From contig CP051247.1 of NCBI GenBank assembly GCA_017795105.1, forward strand, positions 2,976,001 to 3,040,000: a stretch of DNA of 64,000 bases, in the 5' to 3' direction. A model generated the notes under the pieces. That model saw only the letters and a program-made list of their open reading frames with translations, searched no databases and was not told the DNA's origin. The translations under genes were made by a program, and so were the position numbers. Shown piece by piece: positions 30,870 through 39,561 of the stretch. The stretch is from Planctomycetaceae bacterium (GTDB lineage Bacteria; Planctomycetota; Planctomycetia; Planctomycetales; Planctomycetaceae). Every line of letters starts with the position of its first letter. Position 1 is the stretch's first letter.

Positions 30870-30903
30870 GAACCGGGTCGCACATGATGGGACCCGGTTC
30901 TTT
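30870..30903. terminator. Bidirectional terminator between DUF1559 gene and aroK
   Basis: Perfect 10-bp stem GAACCGGGTC / GACCCGGTTC with an 11-nt loop, flanked by TTTCC on one side and a run of A residues on the other. It serves convergent genes. Confidence 0.8.
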
Positions 30904-30919
30904 CCACGTCGTTATCGTA

Positions 30920-31438
30920 CTATTCCCGACCGGTCTGCTCCGCGATGACGGCGGCGAGCTGATCCGGGTTCAGGCCGGCACACTCGACGGTCACCTCTGC
31001 GTACTGCTCGTACAGCCGACAGCGTTCGCGGTACATCTCGGCGAACGACTGTCCTTCCGGTCGGGCCAGTCCCCGCTGAGCTTCGTTATTGACGCGGTTC
31101 TGCAACTCGTCGAGATCGACCTTGAGATACACGATCGGTCCCAGGGTCTGCAGATGCTGCATTGCTGAGTCGCTGTAGACCGCGCTGCCGCCTGTCGCAA
31201 TCACTGTGTTATGCAGATCAAGCGACCCGAGCACCTCGGCTTCGATCTCACGGAGCTCAAGGTAGCCGCGATGGTCGACGATTTCCTGCAGTGTCGATTC
31301 CTCCCGCAGCTGAATGAGCACATCGGTATCGACGAAATCGCGAGCCGTGAGCTTGGCAAGGAGCACGCCAATCGTACTCTTCCCGGCACCCGGCATTCCG
31401 ATGAGGACCAGATTTCGTTTCCGCGTGAACACGTTCAT
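30920..31438 (-). CDS. aroK: Shikimate kinase
   Basis: Phosphorylates shikimate in aromatic amino acid synthesis. Walker A is GMPGAGKST near residues 14-22; the shikimate-binding site includes DTDVLI and the Arg of ELREIEAEVL; ATGGSAVYS is the GG-containing motif around residue 82; RPEGQSFAEMYRERCRLYEQ is the lid Arg region. The length of 172 residues is standard. It lies 15 nt from the ATG side of dodecin's downstream end, so the two may be co-transcribed (dodecin first). Confidence 0.93.
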   Translation of the reverse strand: MNVFTRKRNLVLIGMPGAGKSTIGVLLAKLTARDFVDTDVLIQLREESTLQEIVDHRGYLELREIEAEVLGSLDLHNTVIATGGSAVYSDSAMQHLQTLGPIVYLKVDLDELQNRVNNEAQRGLARPEGQSFAEMYRERCRLYEQYAEVTVECAGLNPDQLAAVIAEQTGRE

Positions 31439-31447
31439 CCGCGGGGA

Positions 31448-31657
31448 TCAGTCGTTGATCCGGAAACCGAATTTCACGGTCACCTGAAAGTGAGCGATCT
31501 TGCCATCGACGATGTGGCCGCGATGCTCTACGACTTCGAACCAGGAAATGTCGCTGACGCTCGAACTCGCTTTGGCCAGGGCGTTGCGAATGGCATCGTC
31601 CGACGAGGTGGTGGAGCTGCCGACGATTTCAATCTTCTTATAAACGTGGTCACTCAT
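31448..31657 (-). CDS. Dodecin flavin-binding protein
   Basis: A 69-residue protein that forms a dodecamer storing flavins. The family signature is clear: HVYKKIEIVGSSTTSSDDAI, NALAKASSSVSDISWFEV and GKIAHFQVTVKFGFRI, with the conserved Trp that stacks on the flavin. The ATG at 31657 is preferred over the GTG one codon earlier. It lies just upstream of aroK on the same strand. Confidence 0.93.
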   Translation of the reverse strand: MSDHVYKKIEIVGSSTTSSDDAIRNALAKASSSVSDISWFEVVEHRGHIVDGKIAHFQVTVKFGFRIND

Positions 31658-32181
31658 CACAGAGGTCTTTCTTCAGAGTCGGTTGCAATTATGCCGCCCG
31701 CAAACCACGGACGGACGGTCTCTTTACCTCAGTGTAGTAGAAGCCGAGCATTCGCCTAGACCCGAATTCTTCTTCGGACCACCCTCTGAGCTTCAGCATG
31801 GGAAACTGCCATTCGTCGGATGTCGCATTCCGAAGGTCGTCAGGCCGTAAAGTATGGGCATAAGCAGTTGCATCGGCTCGCAGTTTCAGAACCGTGTTCC
31901 GATCAAGAAGGTGTATCAACCCAGCTTCGTGAGGGGAACGACAGGATGCGTTTCTACCTCTCCTCGGAACGAGATTCCGGCCTCTCGGCAACAGTTTCAA
32001 TGCCGGCCTTGATCCTTCCCACAGCATCGAGCGTGACCCTCGGTTTCGATCGAGTCGAAAACGCGTAGAATGAATGTTTGCCGCAGTCAGAAGTCCAGCG
32101 AACAATCGGCTTCTGTCCGTTCAGGGCAATCGCTTCATATCTATGAAACATCATTCTCCCGGGACTTGAGAGCGTTCTCCG
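31658..32181. other. Intergenic region upstream of the globin-coupled kinase
   Basis: A gap of 524 bp between divergent dodecin and the kinase gene. Reading frames occur but none has a recognisable domain, ribosome site or family start. No repeat shared with other gaps is seen. Confidence 0.5.
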
Positions 32182-34266
32182 ATGGCGACCAGCGACAGCA
32201 CTTATCATCGATTCCTCGATCTCAAGAGCTACATCGGATGGTCGGAACGGGACGATGCCTGCTCGAAGCTGCTCGGTGAGTTGTTGTTGCCCTACTCCGA
32301 CCTGATTCTCGACGACTTCTACGAAGAGATCCAGAAACATCCCGCATCGGCTCGCGTAATTACGGGCGGCGATCAGCAGATCCGTCGGCTCAAGAAGAGT
32401 CTGGGGCTCTGGCTGGCCGATACGCTGCAGTCCAATCATGACGAAGACTACGTGGCCAGACGCTGGCGAATTGGATATCGCCATGTCGAGATCGGTCTGG
32501 ATCAGATGTACGTCAACGCGGCTTTCACGCGCGTTCGTTCCTGCCTGACGAGAGTTCTGTGTCGTGCCGAAGGGGTGCCGATCGAACAGCGAATCTCTCT
32601 GCATGATTCGCTGCAGAAGCGTCTTGATCTCGACCTCGCAATCATGGTCGATGCCTATCATTCGGAACATCAGTCACGCCAGGTGCCGGTCGATCAGGCC
32701 CGTCTAAACCAGCAGAAACTGCTGGCATTGCTGAGTAAGGAAGCGCTGGCCGGGGCAAGTCTGGGGGCAATTTCCGATCAGGCCGTGGCTTATCTGCTGC
32801 AGGCGTTCCAATCCGATTTTTGCGAGTTCATGATCCTCGAACCGGATACACATCAGCTGATCCTCCGGTCGGCCAGCGGATGGGAATCGGAGCCGCTCTG
32901 GGCAGCCGTCGGGAACGATTCCGAACCCATGTTCCAGGAAATTGCCAGAGCCCGGGGATGCGTGGAAACAGATGACTGGCAGCTCTCATCCAAGCCGGCG
33001 ATGACCTGTCTGACCCGAGAACGAGCCGTCTCGAGCCTTCAGGTGGCCGTCCGGACGGAAGACGAAGTCTATGGTCTTCTGGGCGTGCACCATCGGCAAC
33101 GGCGTGCGTTTCAGTCATCCGATCACGATTTTCTCTACTCGATAGCCAATCTGCTTGCCAATGCGATTCACCGCTCTCGAATCGAGAATCAGCGGATGCA
33201 GAATGCCCGTCAGCTTCGCCGACTCGTGGACCGACTGCCTGCCGGAGCGGTCTACGTGGTGGACGGAGGGTTGCAGATCAACAGTGCGGTCGAATCGATG
33301 ACCGGCTACTCCGGAGAAGAACTGAAAACGCTGGAAGCGTGGGAGCAGCTTGTTCTCGAAGAAACCGGAGTCGATCAGTCGGAAGTCATTTCTCCGCTCG
33401 ATGGCCAGACCGTTCATCGGCAGCTGAAGATTCGGAGAGCCGATGGACGCGAGCGGCTGATCTCGCAGGTGAAGTTTCAATCGGGAGCCGATGAAGTCTG
33501 GCTCTTGCACGATGTGACGGACGAAGCCGATCGCGACCGGCGACGTTTGCAGTCGGAACGACTCGCGGCGATCGGGCAGATGATTACCGGTCTGGCCCAC
33601 GAGAGTCGCAACGCGCTGCAACGGGTTCAGGCCTGCACGGAAATGCTGGAACTGGAACTCGAAGACAATCCGCAGGCCATGAGCCTGCTCACGCGGTCGC
33701 AACAGGCTCTCGACGATCTTCAGCAACTCTACGACGAAGTCCGCAATTACGCCTCGCCTCTTTCACTGGTTAAAGAGGACTGTCGGGTTGAGCTGTTGTT
33801 ACGAAACGCCTGGGATCAGCTCGAACAGGACCGCAAATCGCGGCAGGCCGATTTGCAGGTCACAATTGAGCCTGCCGATCTGGAAGTTTCAGTCGACAAG
33901 TTTCGGCTGATTCAGGTCTTTCGCAACTTCTTCGAAAACTCGCTGGCCGCCAGCGAAGACCCAGTCCAGATCGAGGTCCAGGTCCGCAGTATGCCGGTCG
34001 GCGATGCGCCCGGATATGAGTTCACCATCCGCGATAACGGACCCGGATTGACGAGGGAGATCGCCGATCAGATCTTCGAGCCGTTCTTTACGACCAAACC
34101 CAAGGGGTCCGGTTTAGGCATGGCAATTGCTTCCCGGATCATCACCGCACACCAGGGGGACCTGGAGGCCCGGGTTGGTCCCGGCACGGGTGCGGAGTTC
34201 CGGATCTTTCTCCCGGCCCTGGCGTCGGATCGAAGAACGAACAGACTTCGTTCGGAGCTGTCATGA
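32182..34266 (+). CDS. Globin-coupled sensor histidine kinase
   Basis: Cytoplasmic histidine kinase of 694 residues with a haem-based gas sensor. Residues 1-160 are a protoglobin/globin-coupled-sensor domain: RRWRIGYRHVEIGLD has the proximal His101 and the family's IG-x-x-H-x-x-I-G-L spacing. A GAF-like domain covers about 195-330 and a PAS about 345-447. The HisKA box AHESRNALQR puts the phospho-acceptor at His473; the ATPase has NFFENSL (N box), DNGPGL, FEPFFTTK and GSGLGM. There are no membrane segments, so the signal is intracellular (O2, CO or NO). Its stop overlaps the start of a receiver by 4 nt, and an NtrC-type activator follows; a cbb3 operon lies downstream. Confidence 0.9.
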   Translation: MATSDSTYHRFLDLKSYIGWSERDDACSKLLGELLLPYSDLILDDFYEEIQKHPASARVITGGDQQIRRLKKSLGLWLADTLQSNHDEDYVARRWRIGYRHVEIGLDQMYVNAAFTRVRSCLTRVLCRAEGVPIEQRISLHDSLQKRLDLDLAIMVDAYHSEHQSRQVPVDQARLNQQKLLALLSKEALAGASLGAISDQAVAYLLQAFQSDFCEFMILEPDTHQLILRSASGWESEPLWAAVGNDSEPMFQEIARARGCVETDDWQLSSKPAMTCLTRERAVSSLQVAVRTEDEVYGLLGVHHRQRRAFQSSDHDFLYSIANLLANAIHRSRIENQRMQNARQLRRLVDRLPAGAVYVVDGGLQINSAVESMTGYSGEELKTLEAWEQLVLEETGVDQSEVISPLDGQTVHRQLKIRRADGRERLISQVKFQSGADEVWLLHDVTDEADRDRRRLQSERLAAIGQMITGLAHESRNALQRVQACTEMLELELEDNPQAMSLLTRSQQALDDLQQLYDEVRNYASPLSLVKEDCRVELLLRNAWDQLEQDRKSRQADLQVTIEPADLEVSVDKFRLIQVFRNFFENSLAASEDPVQIEVQVRSMPVGDAPGYEFTIRDNGPGLTREIADQIFEPFFTTKPKGSGLGMAIASRIITAHQGDLEARVGPGTGAEFRIFLPALASDRRTNRLRSELS

Positions 34267-34625
34267 GAATTGTCGTAGCCGACGACGAACCTGATATGCA
34301 GGACTATTTTCGCCGTATCCTGACCCACCTCGGGCACGAGGTGCTGGCCGTGGCCGAAGATGGTCGGCAACTGGTTGCGCTCTGTCGAGAGCAGGTTCCG
34401 GACCTGATCATCACGGATCTAAACATGCCCAATCTCTCGGGCGATGAAGCCGTTGAGCAGATCTGGTGCGAAATGCAGATTCCTGTCGTGGTCGTTTCGG
34501 CCTTTCAATGCCCGGAATCGCTGACGTCGAAAACGCCCCATCCCCCGCTGAGGTATCTCAACAAGCCGATCAATCGGACTCAGCTGAGAGACGTTCTGGC
34601 GTCCATTTCTTCGATTTCTCAGTAA
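34263..34625 (+). CDS. Stand-alone response-regulator receiver
   Basis: A single CheY-like receiver of 120 residues with no output domain. The acidic pocket is ADDEP; the phosphorylation site is Asp52 in LIITDLNMPNLSG; the conserved Thr/Ser is in VVVSAF and the Lys in YLNKP. It overlaps the kinase gene (ATGA) and precedes the NtrC-type gene by 10 bp. It probably takes part in phosphotransfer between them or acts as a phosphate sink (inference). Confidence 0.9.
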   Translation: MRIVVADDEPDMQDYFRRILTHLGHEVLAVAEDGRQLVALCREQVPDLIITDLNMPNLSGDEAVEQIWCEMQIPVVVVSAFQCPESLTSKTPHPPLRYLNKPINRTQLRDVLASISSISQ

Positions 34626-34635
34626 CAAATACTCC

Positions 34636-35985
34636 ATGTCTGAAACAGCGAACCTCATCGATCTGCTCATCGTCGACGATGACACCTATCTGCAGCAGGA
34701 TCTCAAGACCTTCTTCGAGCACAAAGGGTATCGGCCGCATGTCGTTGGAACGGCTCAGGAAGCGCTGACTGCCATCGAGTCTCAGGTGTATCCGGTCGCG
34801 ATTGTCGACATGCATCTGCCCGACATCTCCGGACTGGAGCTGCTGCAAAAGCTCAATACGCAGGAAACCGAGTGCGAAGTCATCATGCTGACCGGACTCG
34901 GGACCATCGAGTCAGCTGTGGAAGCGATGAAGAATGGCGCGATCGACTACCTGACCAAACCGGTGCGACTCAAAGAACTGGAGGCTGTCGTCGAACGGGC
35001 CCATGCCACGTACTCGCTGAAGCGACGAAATGCTCAACTGCAGGGTGCGCTGCAGCGACGGGCCGAACCATCACAGAAGATGATCGGGCAGTCTCCGGCG
35101 ATGCGGCGGGTCTTTCAGATGATCTCCCGCATCGCTCCGACCGACAAAGCGATTCTCATTCAGGGGGAAAGCGGCACCGGTAAGGAACTGGTCGCGCATG
35201 CAATTCACGAGGCAAGTCGAGTCGCCGAGAATCCGTTCATCGAAGTCAACTGTGCGGCGTTGCCGGAACAGCTCCTCGAGAGTGAAATGTTCGGGCATGA
35301 GAAAGGGGCTTTTACAGGCGCAACCTCTACAAAACAGGGACTTTTCGAAATCGCAGACGGCGGAACGCTCTTTATCGACGAGATTGGGGAACTCGCGCTC
35401 CCGCTGCAGGCGAAACTGCTTCGCGTGCTGGAAGATGGCTCCTTCCGACGTGTCGGATCGACCAGGCTCAGGCGAGCCCATGTCCGGCTGGTCGCGGCTA
35501 CCAACCGGGATCTGAAGGCTGAAGTTGAGGCAGGCCGATTCCGGGAGGACCTGTTCTATCGAATCAACATTCTTACTCTTTCACTGCCGCCCCTGCGCGA
35601 ACGGGACGATGATCTCGAACTCCTGGTTGCGGCCTTCGCCGGACCGGAATGGTCGTGGGAACCGGACCTGATCCCAAAGCTGAAATCCTATACCTGGCCC
35701 GGCAATGTCCGGCAGCTGAAAAACGCTGTCGACAGAGCCAGAATCCTTGCCGATGGACAGGTTCTGGAGCTCCATAACTTTCCAGACGACGTTTCCCAGG
35801 GCCTGCGGACGAACAACAGCGTTGCACACAAGACTCCGGTCGAGCTCGGAACATTGACCAAACAGCACATCGAGCAGATCTACCACGAGCACAATCGCAA
35901 CAAGACGACAACGGCCCGCGCGCTCGGCGTGAGCCGTCGTACGCTGTATCGCCTGCTCGACAAGTACGAGATTTCGCAGGACTGA
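34636..35985 (+). CDS. NtrC-type sigma54-dependent response regulator
   Basis: Transcription activator for RpoN holoenzyme, 449 residues. The receiver has VDDD and phospho-acceptor Asp58 in AIVDMHLPDISG. The AAA+ domain has Walker A GESGTGKE, the sigma54-contact loop EKGAFTGA, Walker B GGTLFIDEIGEL, and RLVAATNRDLK (arginine-finger region). The C-terminal Fis-type helix-turn-helix is KTTTARALGVSRRTLYRLLDK. It is the third gene of the kinase-receiver-activator cluster. A consensus sigma54 promoter lies about 340 bp downstream, before ccoNO, making that operon the likely target. Confidence 0.95.
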   Translation: MSETANLIDLLIVDDDTYLQQDLKTFFEHKGYRPHVVGTAQEALTAIESQVYPVAIVDMHLPDISGLELLQKLNTQETECEVIMLTGLGTIESAVEAMKNGAIDYLTKPVRLKELEAVVERAHATYSLKRRNAQLQGALQRRAEPSQKMIGQSPAMRRVFQMISRIAPTDKAILIQGESGTGKELVAHAIHEASRVAENPFIEVNCAALPEQLLESEMFGHEKGAFTGATSTKQGLFEIADGGTLFIDEIGELALPLQAKLLRVLEDGSFRRVGSTRLRRAHVRLVAATNRDLKAEVEAGRFREDLFYRINILTLSLPPLRERDDDLELLVAAFAGPEWSWEPDLIPKLKSYTWPGNVRQLKNAVDRARILADGQVLELHNFPDDVSQGLRTNNSVAHKTPVELGTLTKQHIEQIYHEHNRNKTTTARALGVSRRTLYRLLDKYEISQD

Positions 35986-36009
35986 CGGCGGCTCGGAGCG
36001 CTCCACCCC

Positions 36010-36036
36010 AGGCGGCTTAAGGCCGCCTTTCTTTTT
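36010..36036 (+). terminator. Intrinsic terminator after the NtrC-type gene
   Basis: Stem AGGCGGC / GCCGCCT with a 5-nt loop followed by TTCTTTTT. It separates regulatory and oxidase transcripts. Confidence 0.85.
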
Positions 36037-36094
36037 GGGAAGTCCACGGAAGTAGACCGATCGTCTGGTCACTCCGATTTTGCAGACGATTCCC

Positions 36095-36106
36095 CGACGT
36101 GCGTCG
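36095..36106. promoter_or_regulatory. Palindrome upstream of the cbb3 promoter (candidate activator site 1)
   Basis: CGACG-TG-CGTCG, a perfect 5-bp dyad with a 2-bp centre, about 215 bp upstream of the sigma54 promoter. Possible NtrC-type enhancer half-site pair; inference from position and symmetry. Confidence 0.35.
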
Positions 36107-36146
36107 CTACGCGTGTGTAATCAGACTCGTGGTATGCGCGCCATTT

Positions 36147-36162
36147 CGCACGCTGGCGTGCG
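36147..36162. promoter_or_regulatory. Palindrome upstream of the cbb3 promoter (candidate activator site 2)
   Basis: CGCACGC-TG-GCGTGCG, a perfect 7-bp dyad around the same TG centre as the site at 36095-36106. It lies about 160 bp before the -24 element, a usual distance for a sigma54 enhancer. Confidence 0.45.
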
Positions 36163-36320
36163 GACCTGTCACACTTCTTCGAGTCAGCCGGATGGGGCTC
36201 GGATGCTGATCGTAGGATTGTGTAAAAAATTTCGAGATCAATCCGGGATTCCGCCTGAAACCTGCTGTATTCAGGCACTTTGAAAAGCTTCAGGGGAACT
36301 GCGTCAGCATGTCCTCGAGC

Positions 36321-36335
36321 TGGCACGACGATTGC
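36321..36335 (+). promoter_or_regulatory. Sigma54 (-24/-12) promoter of the cbb3 operon
   Basis: TGGCAC-N5-TTGC: TGGCACGACGATTGC matches the RpoN consensus at every conserved base with correct spacing. Transcription would begin near 36347, leaving about a 50-nt leader before the ccoNO ATG at 36396. It lies downstream of an NtrC-type activator gene and a terminator. Confidence 0.85.
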
Positions 36336-36395
36336 GTTCAGGCACGAGCATTACAGCGACTCCGTCATTCCCTCTGTCAGAGACTCCTGCCAAAC

Positions 36396-38723
36396 ATGAA
36401 CGCGACTGTAGTTAACCCCGATTCGGGCGATGCGGCGATTCCCTTTACTTCCCGAGAGACGGCAACGAGTTCACTAGAGTCGTTTCGATACGACGACCGG
36501 ATCACGCGGCAGTTTGCGACAGCGACTCTGATTTGGGGTCTCGTCGCATTCCTGGTGGGAATCTATGTCGCCGCTCAACTTGTGATGCCGCAGTTGACGT
36601 TCGGACTCGACTTCCTGACGTTTGGTCGTCTTCGCCCGCTGCATACCAATGCCGCGATTTTCGCCTTTGCGGGGAACTCGATCTTCGCTGCGATTTACTA
36701 CTCGACCCAGAGGTTGTGCAAAACGCGGATGTGGAGTGATACGCTGAGTCAGCTTCACTTCTGGGGCTGGCAGCTGGTCATCGTCTGTGCCGCGATCACT
36801 CTTCCGCTGGGGATCACACAGAGTAAAGAGTATGCCGAACTGGAGTGGCCGATCGACCTGCTGATCGCTGTCGTCTGGGTCGGGTTTTTCGGCGTGAACT
36901 TTTTTATGACGCTGATCAAGCGTCGTGAACGCCATCTGTATGTGGCCCTCTGGTTCTATATCGCCACGATTGTCACGGTCGCCCTGCTACACGTCTTCAA
37001 CAACCTCGTCATCCCCACGGGACTGTTCAAGAGCTATCCGATTTACGCCGGCGTCCAGGACGCGTTCATGCAGTGGTGGTACGGACACAATGCCGTGGCG
37101 TTCTTCTTGACGACGCCATTTCTCGGGCTGATGTACTACTTCCTCCCGAAAGCGGCCGACCGTCCTGTCTTCTCGTACAAGCTGAGCATTCTGCACTTCT
37201 GGTCGCTGGTCTTCATTTACATCTGGGCCGGTCCGCACCATCTGCATTACACCGCCCTGCCGGAGTGGGCGTCGTCGTTGGGAATGGTCTTTTCGATCAT
37301 GCTCTGGATGCCCTCCTGGGGCGGGATGATCAATGGTCTGCTCACGCTGCGGGGCGCCTGGAACAAAGTGACCGAAGATCCGGTGCTGAAGTTCTTTGTT
37401 GTCGGTATCACCTTTTATGGCATGTCGACCTTTGAAGGTCCGATGCTTTCAGTTAAGGCGGTCAACGCGTTGTCGCACTACACCGACTGGACCATCGCTC
37501 ATGTTCACAGTGGCGCACTCGGCTGGAACGGCTTCATGACCTTCGGCATGATCTACTGGCTGCTGCCGCGAATCTTCCAGACGCCGCTCTACAGCAGGAA
37601 GCTGGCTGAGTGGCACTTCTGGCTCGGGACGATTGGCATCCTGCTCTACATCGTTCCGATCTACGTGGCCGGGATCACTCAAGGACTGATGTGGTTCGGC
37701 CTGACGGAAACCGGTCAGCTGATGTATCCCGACTTTGTCGAGACAACGCAAAAGCTGATGCCGTTCTACTGGATTCGGATCCTCGCCGGCCTGCTGTATT
37801 TCACAGGCGGCGTGCTGATGGCGATCAACACGATCCGAACGTGGATGAACCGACCTGAGATTTACGAAGATCCGGTTTATCACGCCCCGGCTCTGTCCCG
37901 CGACTATGTCGATGATCCGACGCCGCAATCGGATCTGCAGGCCGTGCTGCCGACCGCAAAGAAACTCGATCGGTGGATGAAGATGGACTGGCACCGCCGC
38001 TGGGAACGGATGCCAATGTATTTCACTCTCTGGACCACGATCGCGGTCGTTTCGGCGTCGCTGTTCGAGATCATCCCGACGTTTCTGATTCGATCGAACG
38101 TCCCCACAATCGCCACGGTCGAACCCTACACTCCACTCGAGTTGGCCGGCCGCGATCTCTATGTCGCCGAAGGCTGCTACAACTGCCATTCGCAGATGAT
38201 CCGCCCGATTCTTTCGGAAACCAAGCGGTATGGCGAGTACTCCAAACCGGGCGAGTTCATTTACGACCATCCGTTTCAGTGGGGATCCCGACGCATCGGA
38301 CCAGACCTGGCCCGGGAAGGAAGTAAGCAGTCCCACATGTGGCATCTGGTCCATCTGCGGGATCCGGAATCGCTGGTGAAAGGTTCCATCATGCCGTCCT
38401 TTGCGTGGCTGGAACAACGGGAGTTGAATTTCAACACCATTCCGGAACGCGTCCAGGCGGCCGCCTATCTGGGAGCCCCGTATCCGGAAGAAACACTGAC
38501 CGGCTCGATCGAAATGGCGAAAGCTCAAGCCGAGCAGATCGCGAAGGAGATCGTGGCTCAAAACGGTCCCGAAGGACTGCAGGACAAACAGGTCGTGGCG
38601 ATTATCGCCTATCTGCAGCGACTGGGAACGGACATTTACAAAACGCCGCCTGCTCCGGAGTCGGATCCGGAAGCCGAACCGGTTCAAGCCGCCACCGCCC
38701 CAGAAAGAAAGACCGTTCAATGA
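36396..38723 (+). CDS. ccoNO: Fused cbb3 cytochrome oxidase subunits I and II (CcoN-CcoO)
   Basis: Catalytic and mono-haem subunits of the high-affinity cbb3 oxidase in one 775-residue membrane polypeptide. The CcoN part (to about residue 500) has 12 or so membrane segments and the haem and copper ligands: RPLHTNAAIF with His83, WYGHNAVAFF, GPHHLHYTALPEW, and TIAHVHSGALGWNG. The CcoO part has a membrane helix near 535-560, the haem c site C594-x2-C597-H598 within EGCYNCHSQMIRP, and SIMPSFAWL with a Met ligand. The ATG at 36396 is chosen because the earlier one at 36309 lies upstream of the promoter. It overlaps ccoQ by 4 nt. Confidence 0.95.
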   Translation: MNATVVNPDSGDAAIPFTSRETATSSLESFRYDDRITRQFATATLIWGLVAFLVGIYVAAQLVMPQLTFGLDFLTFGRLRPLHTNAAIFAFAGNSIFAAIYYSTQRLCKTRMWSDTLSQLHFWGWQLVIVCAAITLPLGITQSKEYAELEWPIDLLIAVVWVGFFGVNFFMTLIKRRERHLYVALWFYIATIVTVALLHVFNNLVIPTGLFKSYPIYAGVQDAFMQWWYGHNAVAFFLTTPFLGLMYYFLPKAADRPVFSYKLSILHFWSLVFIYIWAGPHHLHYTALPEWASSLGMVFSIMLWMPSWGGMINGLLTLRGAWNKVTEDPVLKFFVVGITFYGMSTFEGPMLSVKAVNALSHYTDWTIAHVHSGALGWNGFMTFGMIYWLLPRIFQTPLYSRKLAEWHFWLGTIGILLYIVPIYVAGITQGLMWFGLTETGQLMYPDFVETTQKLMPFYWIRILAGLLYFTGGVLMAINTIRTWMNRPEIYEDPVYHAPALSRDYVDDPTPQSDLQAVLPTAKKLDRWMKMDWHRRWERMPMYFTLWTTIAVVSASLFEIIPTFLIRSNVPTIATVEPYTPLELAGRDLYVAEGCYNCHSQMIRPILSETKRYGEYSKPGEFIYDHPFQWGSRRIGPDLAREGSKQSHMWHLVHLRDPESLVKGSIMPSFAWLEQRELNFNTIPERVQAAAYLGAPYPEETLTGSIEMAKAQAEQIAKEIVAQNGPEGLQDKQVVAIIAYLQRLGTDIYKTPPAPESDPEAEPVQAATAPERKTVQ

Positions 38724-38893
38724 TCAAGGAAACGTTGCAGCATCTCGATCACGGTTTCTTCTCGACGGCTGCTCTCGTGCTGTTTTTGCTCGTGTTTATC
38801 GCAGTCAGCATCAAGACCTGTTTCACAGACTCCAGGGTCACCGACGAACAGGCCGACATTCCTCTTTTTGACGGTTCACGGGACAACTCATGA
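38720..38893 (+). CDS. ccoQ: CcoQ-like small membrane subunit
   Basis: A 57-residue protein with one membrane helix (STAALVLFLLVFIAVSI, residues about 15-32) and an acidic tail. Size, position between ccoNO and ccoP, and ATGA overlaps on both sides identify it as the CcoQ/FixQ subunit, which stabilises the oxidase; sequence conservation in this family is low. Confidence 0.75.
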   Translation: MIKETLQHLDHGFFSTAALVLFLLVFIAVSIKTCFTDSRVTDEQADIPLFDGSRDNS

Positions 38894-39486
38894 GCGACGG
38901 AATCATGCAGAACGAAGCCGACGACCAACTGACCGGTCACAGCTACGACGGCATTCAGGAGTTCGACAATCCGCTGCCAGGTTGGTGGAAAATGCTGTTT
39001 GTCGGCTCGATCGTCTATTCAGTCTTCTACATGTACTACTACCACAACGGGGTCGTCAGCCGCACGATCCACGCCGACTACCAGACGGCAGTGGCGGAAA
39101 ACCTGCGACTTCAGTTCGAAGAGATCGGCGAACTGACGCCCGACCGCGAGACATTGCTGACTTACCTGGACGATCCGAAGTGGTCGACGGTCGGGCAGTC
39201 GGTGTTCGCGACGCATTGCATTTCCTGTCACGGTGCGAAGGGAGAAGGCAAGATCGGCCCCAACCTCACCGACGACTTGTGGAAGAACGTGAAGACCATT
39301 GAAGACATTGCGAAGGTGGTCGCGGAAGGAGCGGCGAACAATGCGATGCCTGCCTGGAAGACACGGTTGCATCCCAATGAAGTCGTGCTCGTTTCTTCGT
39401 ATGTCGCCTCGCTGCGGGGTTCGCAGCCCGGGGGAACCAAGAGCCCGATTCCCGGCGAGAAGCCAATCCCGCCGTGGACGGAATAA
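38890..39486 (+). CDS. ccoP: cbb3 oxidase subunit III CcoP, mono-haem form
   Basis: Membrane-anchored cytochrome c that passes electrons to CcoO. The N-terminal EFDNPLPGWWKMLFVGSIVYS is the CcoP signature and holds the membrane helix (about 32-50). Only one haem c site is present: C110-x2-C113-H114 in HCISCHGAKGEGKIGPNL, with NAMPAW giving the Met ligand. At 198 residues it is about one third shorter than the classical di-haem CcoP. It overlaps ccoQ by 4 nt. The next gene starts 75 nt later with a GGAGG ribosome site. Confidence 0.93.
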   Translation: MSDGIMQNEADDQLTGHSYDGIQEFDNPLPGWWKMLFVGSIVYSVFYMYYYHNGVVSRTIHADYQTAVAENLRLQFEEIGELTPDRETLLTYLDDPKWSTVGQSVFATHCISCHGAKGEGKIGPNLTDDLWKNVKTIEDIAKVVAEGAANNAMPAWKTRLHPNEVVLVSSYVASLRGSQPGGTKSPIPGEKPIPPWTE

Positions 39487-39561
39487 CGGAACGATCCAGC
39501 CGCAAGAATCTGTAACGACTGAAAGGGAGGCGAGTCGCCCGTCGCGACTCCGGAGGCAACG

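Noticed and set aside
31689..32105. Open frame of 138 codons on the minus strand before the globin-coupled kinase
   Set aside because: No recognised domain, no ribosome site, and composition like an antisense frame in GC-rich DNA. It may be non-coding.
36225..36250. FNR/ANR-like half site (ATCAA) before ccoNO
   Set aside because: Only one half matches; the TTGAT arm at the right distance is missing.
36309..36395. ATG at 36309 as the ccoNO start
   Set aside because: It lies upstream of the sigma54 promoter, adds 29 residues unlike CcoN and has no ribosome site.
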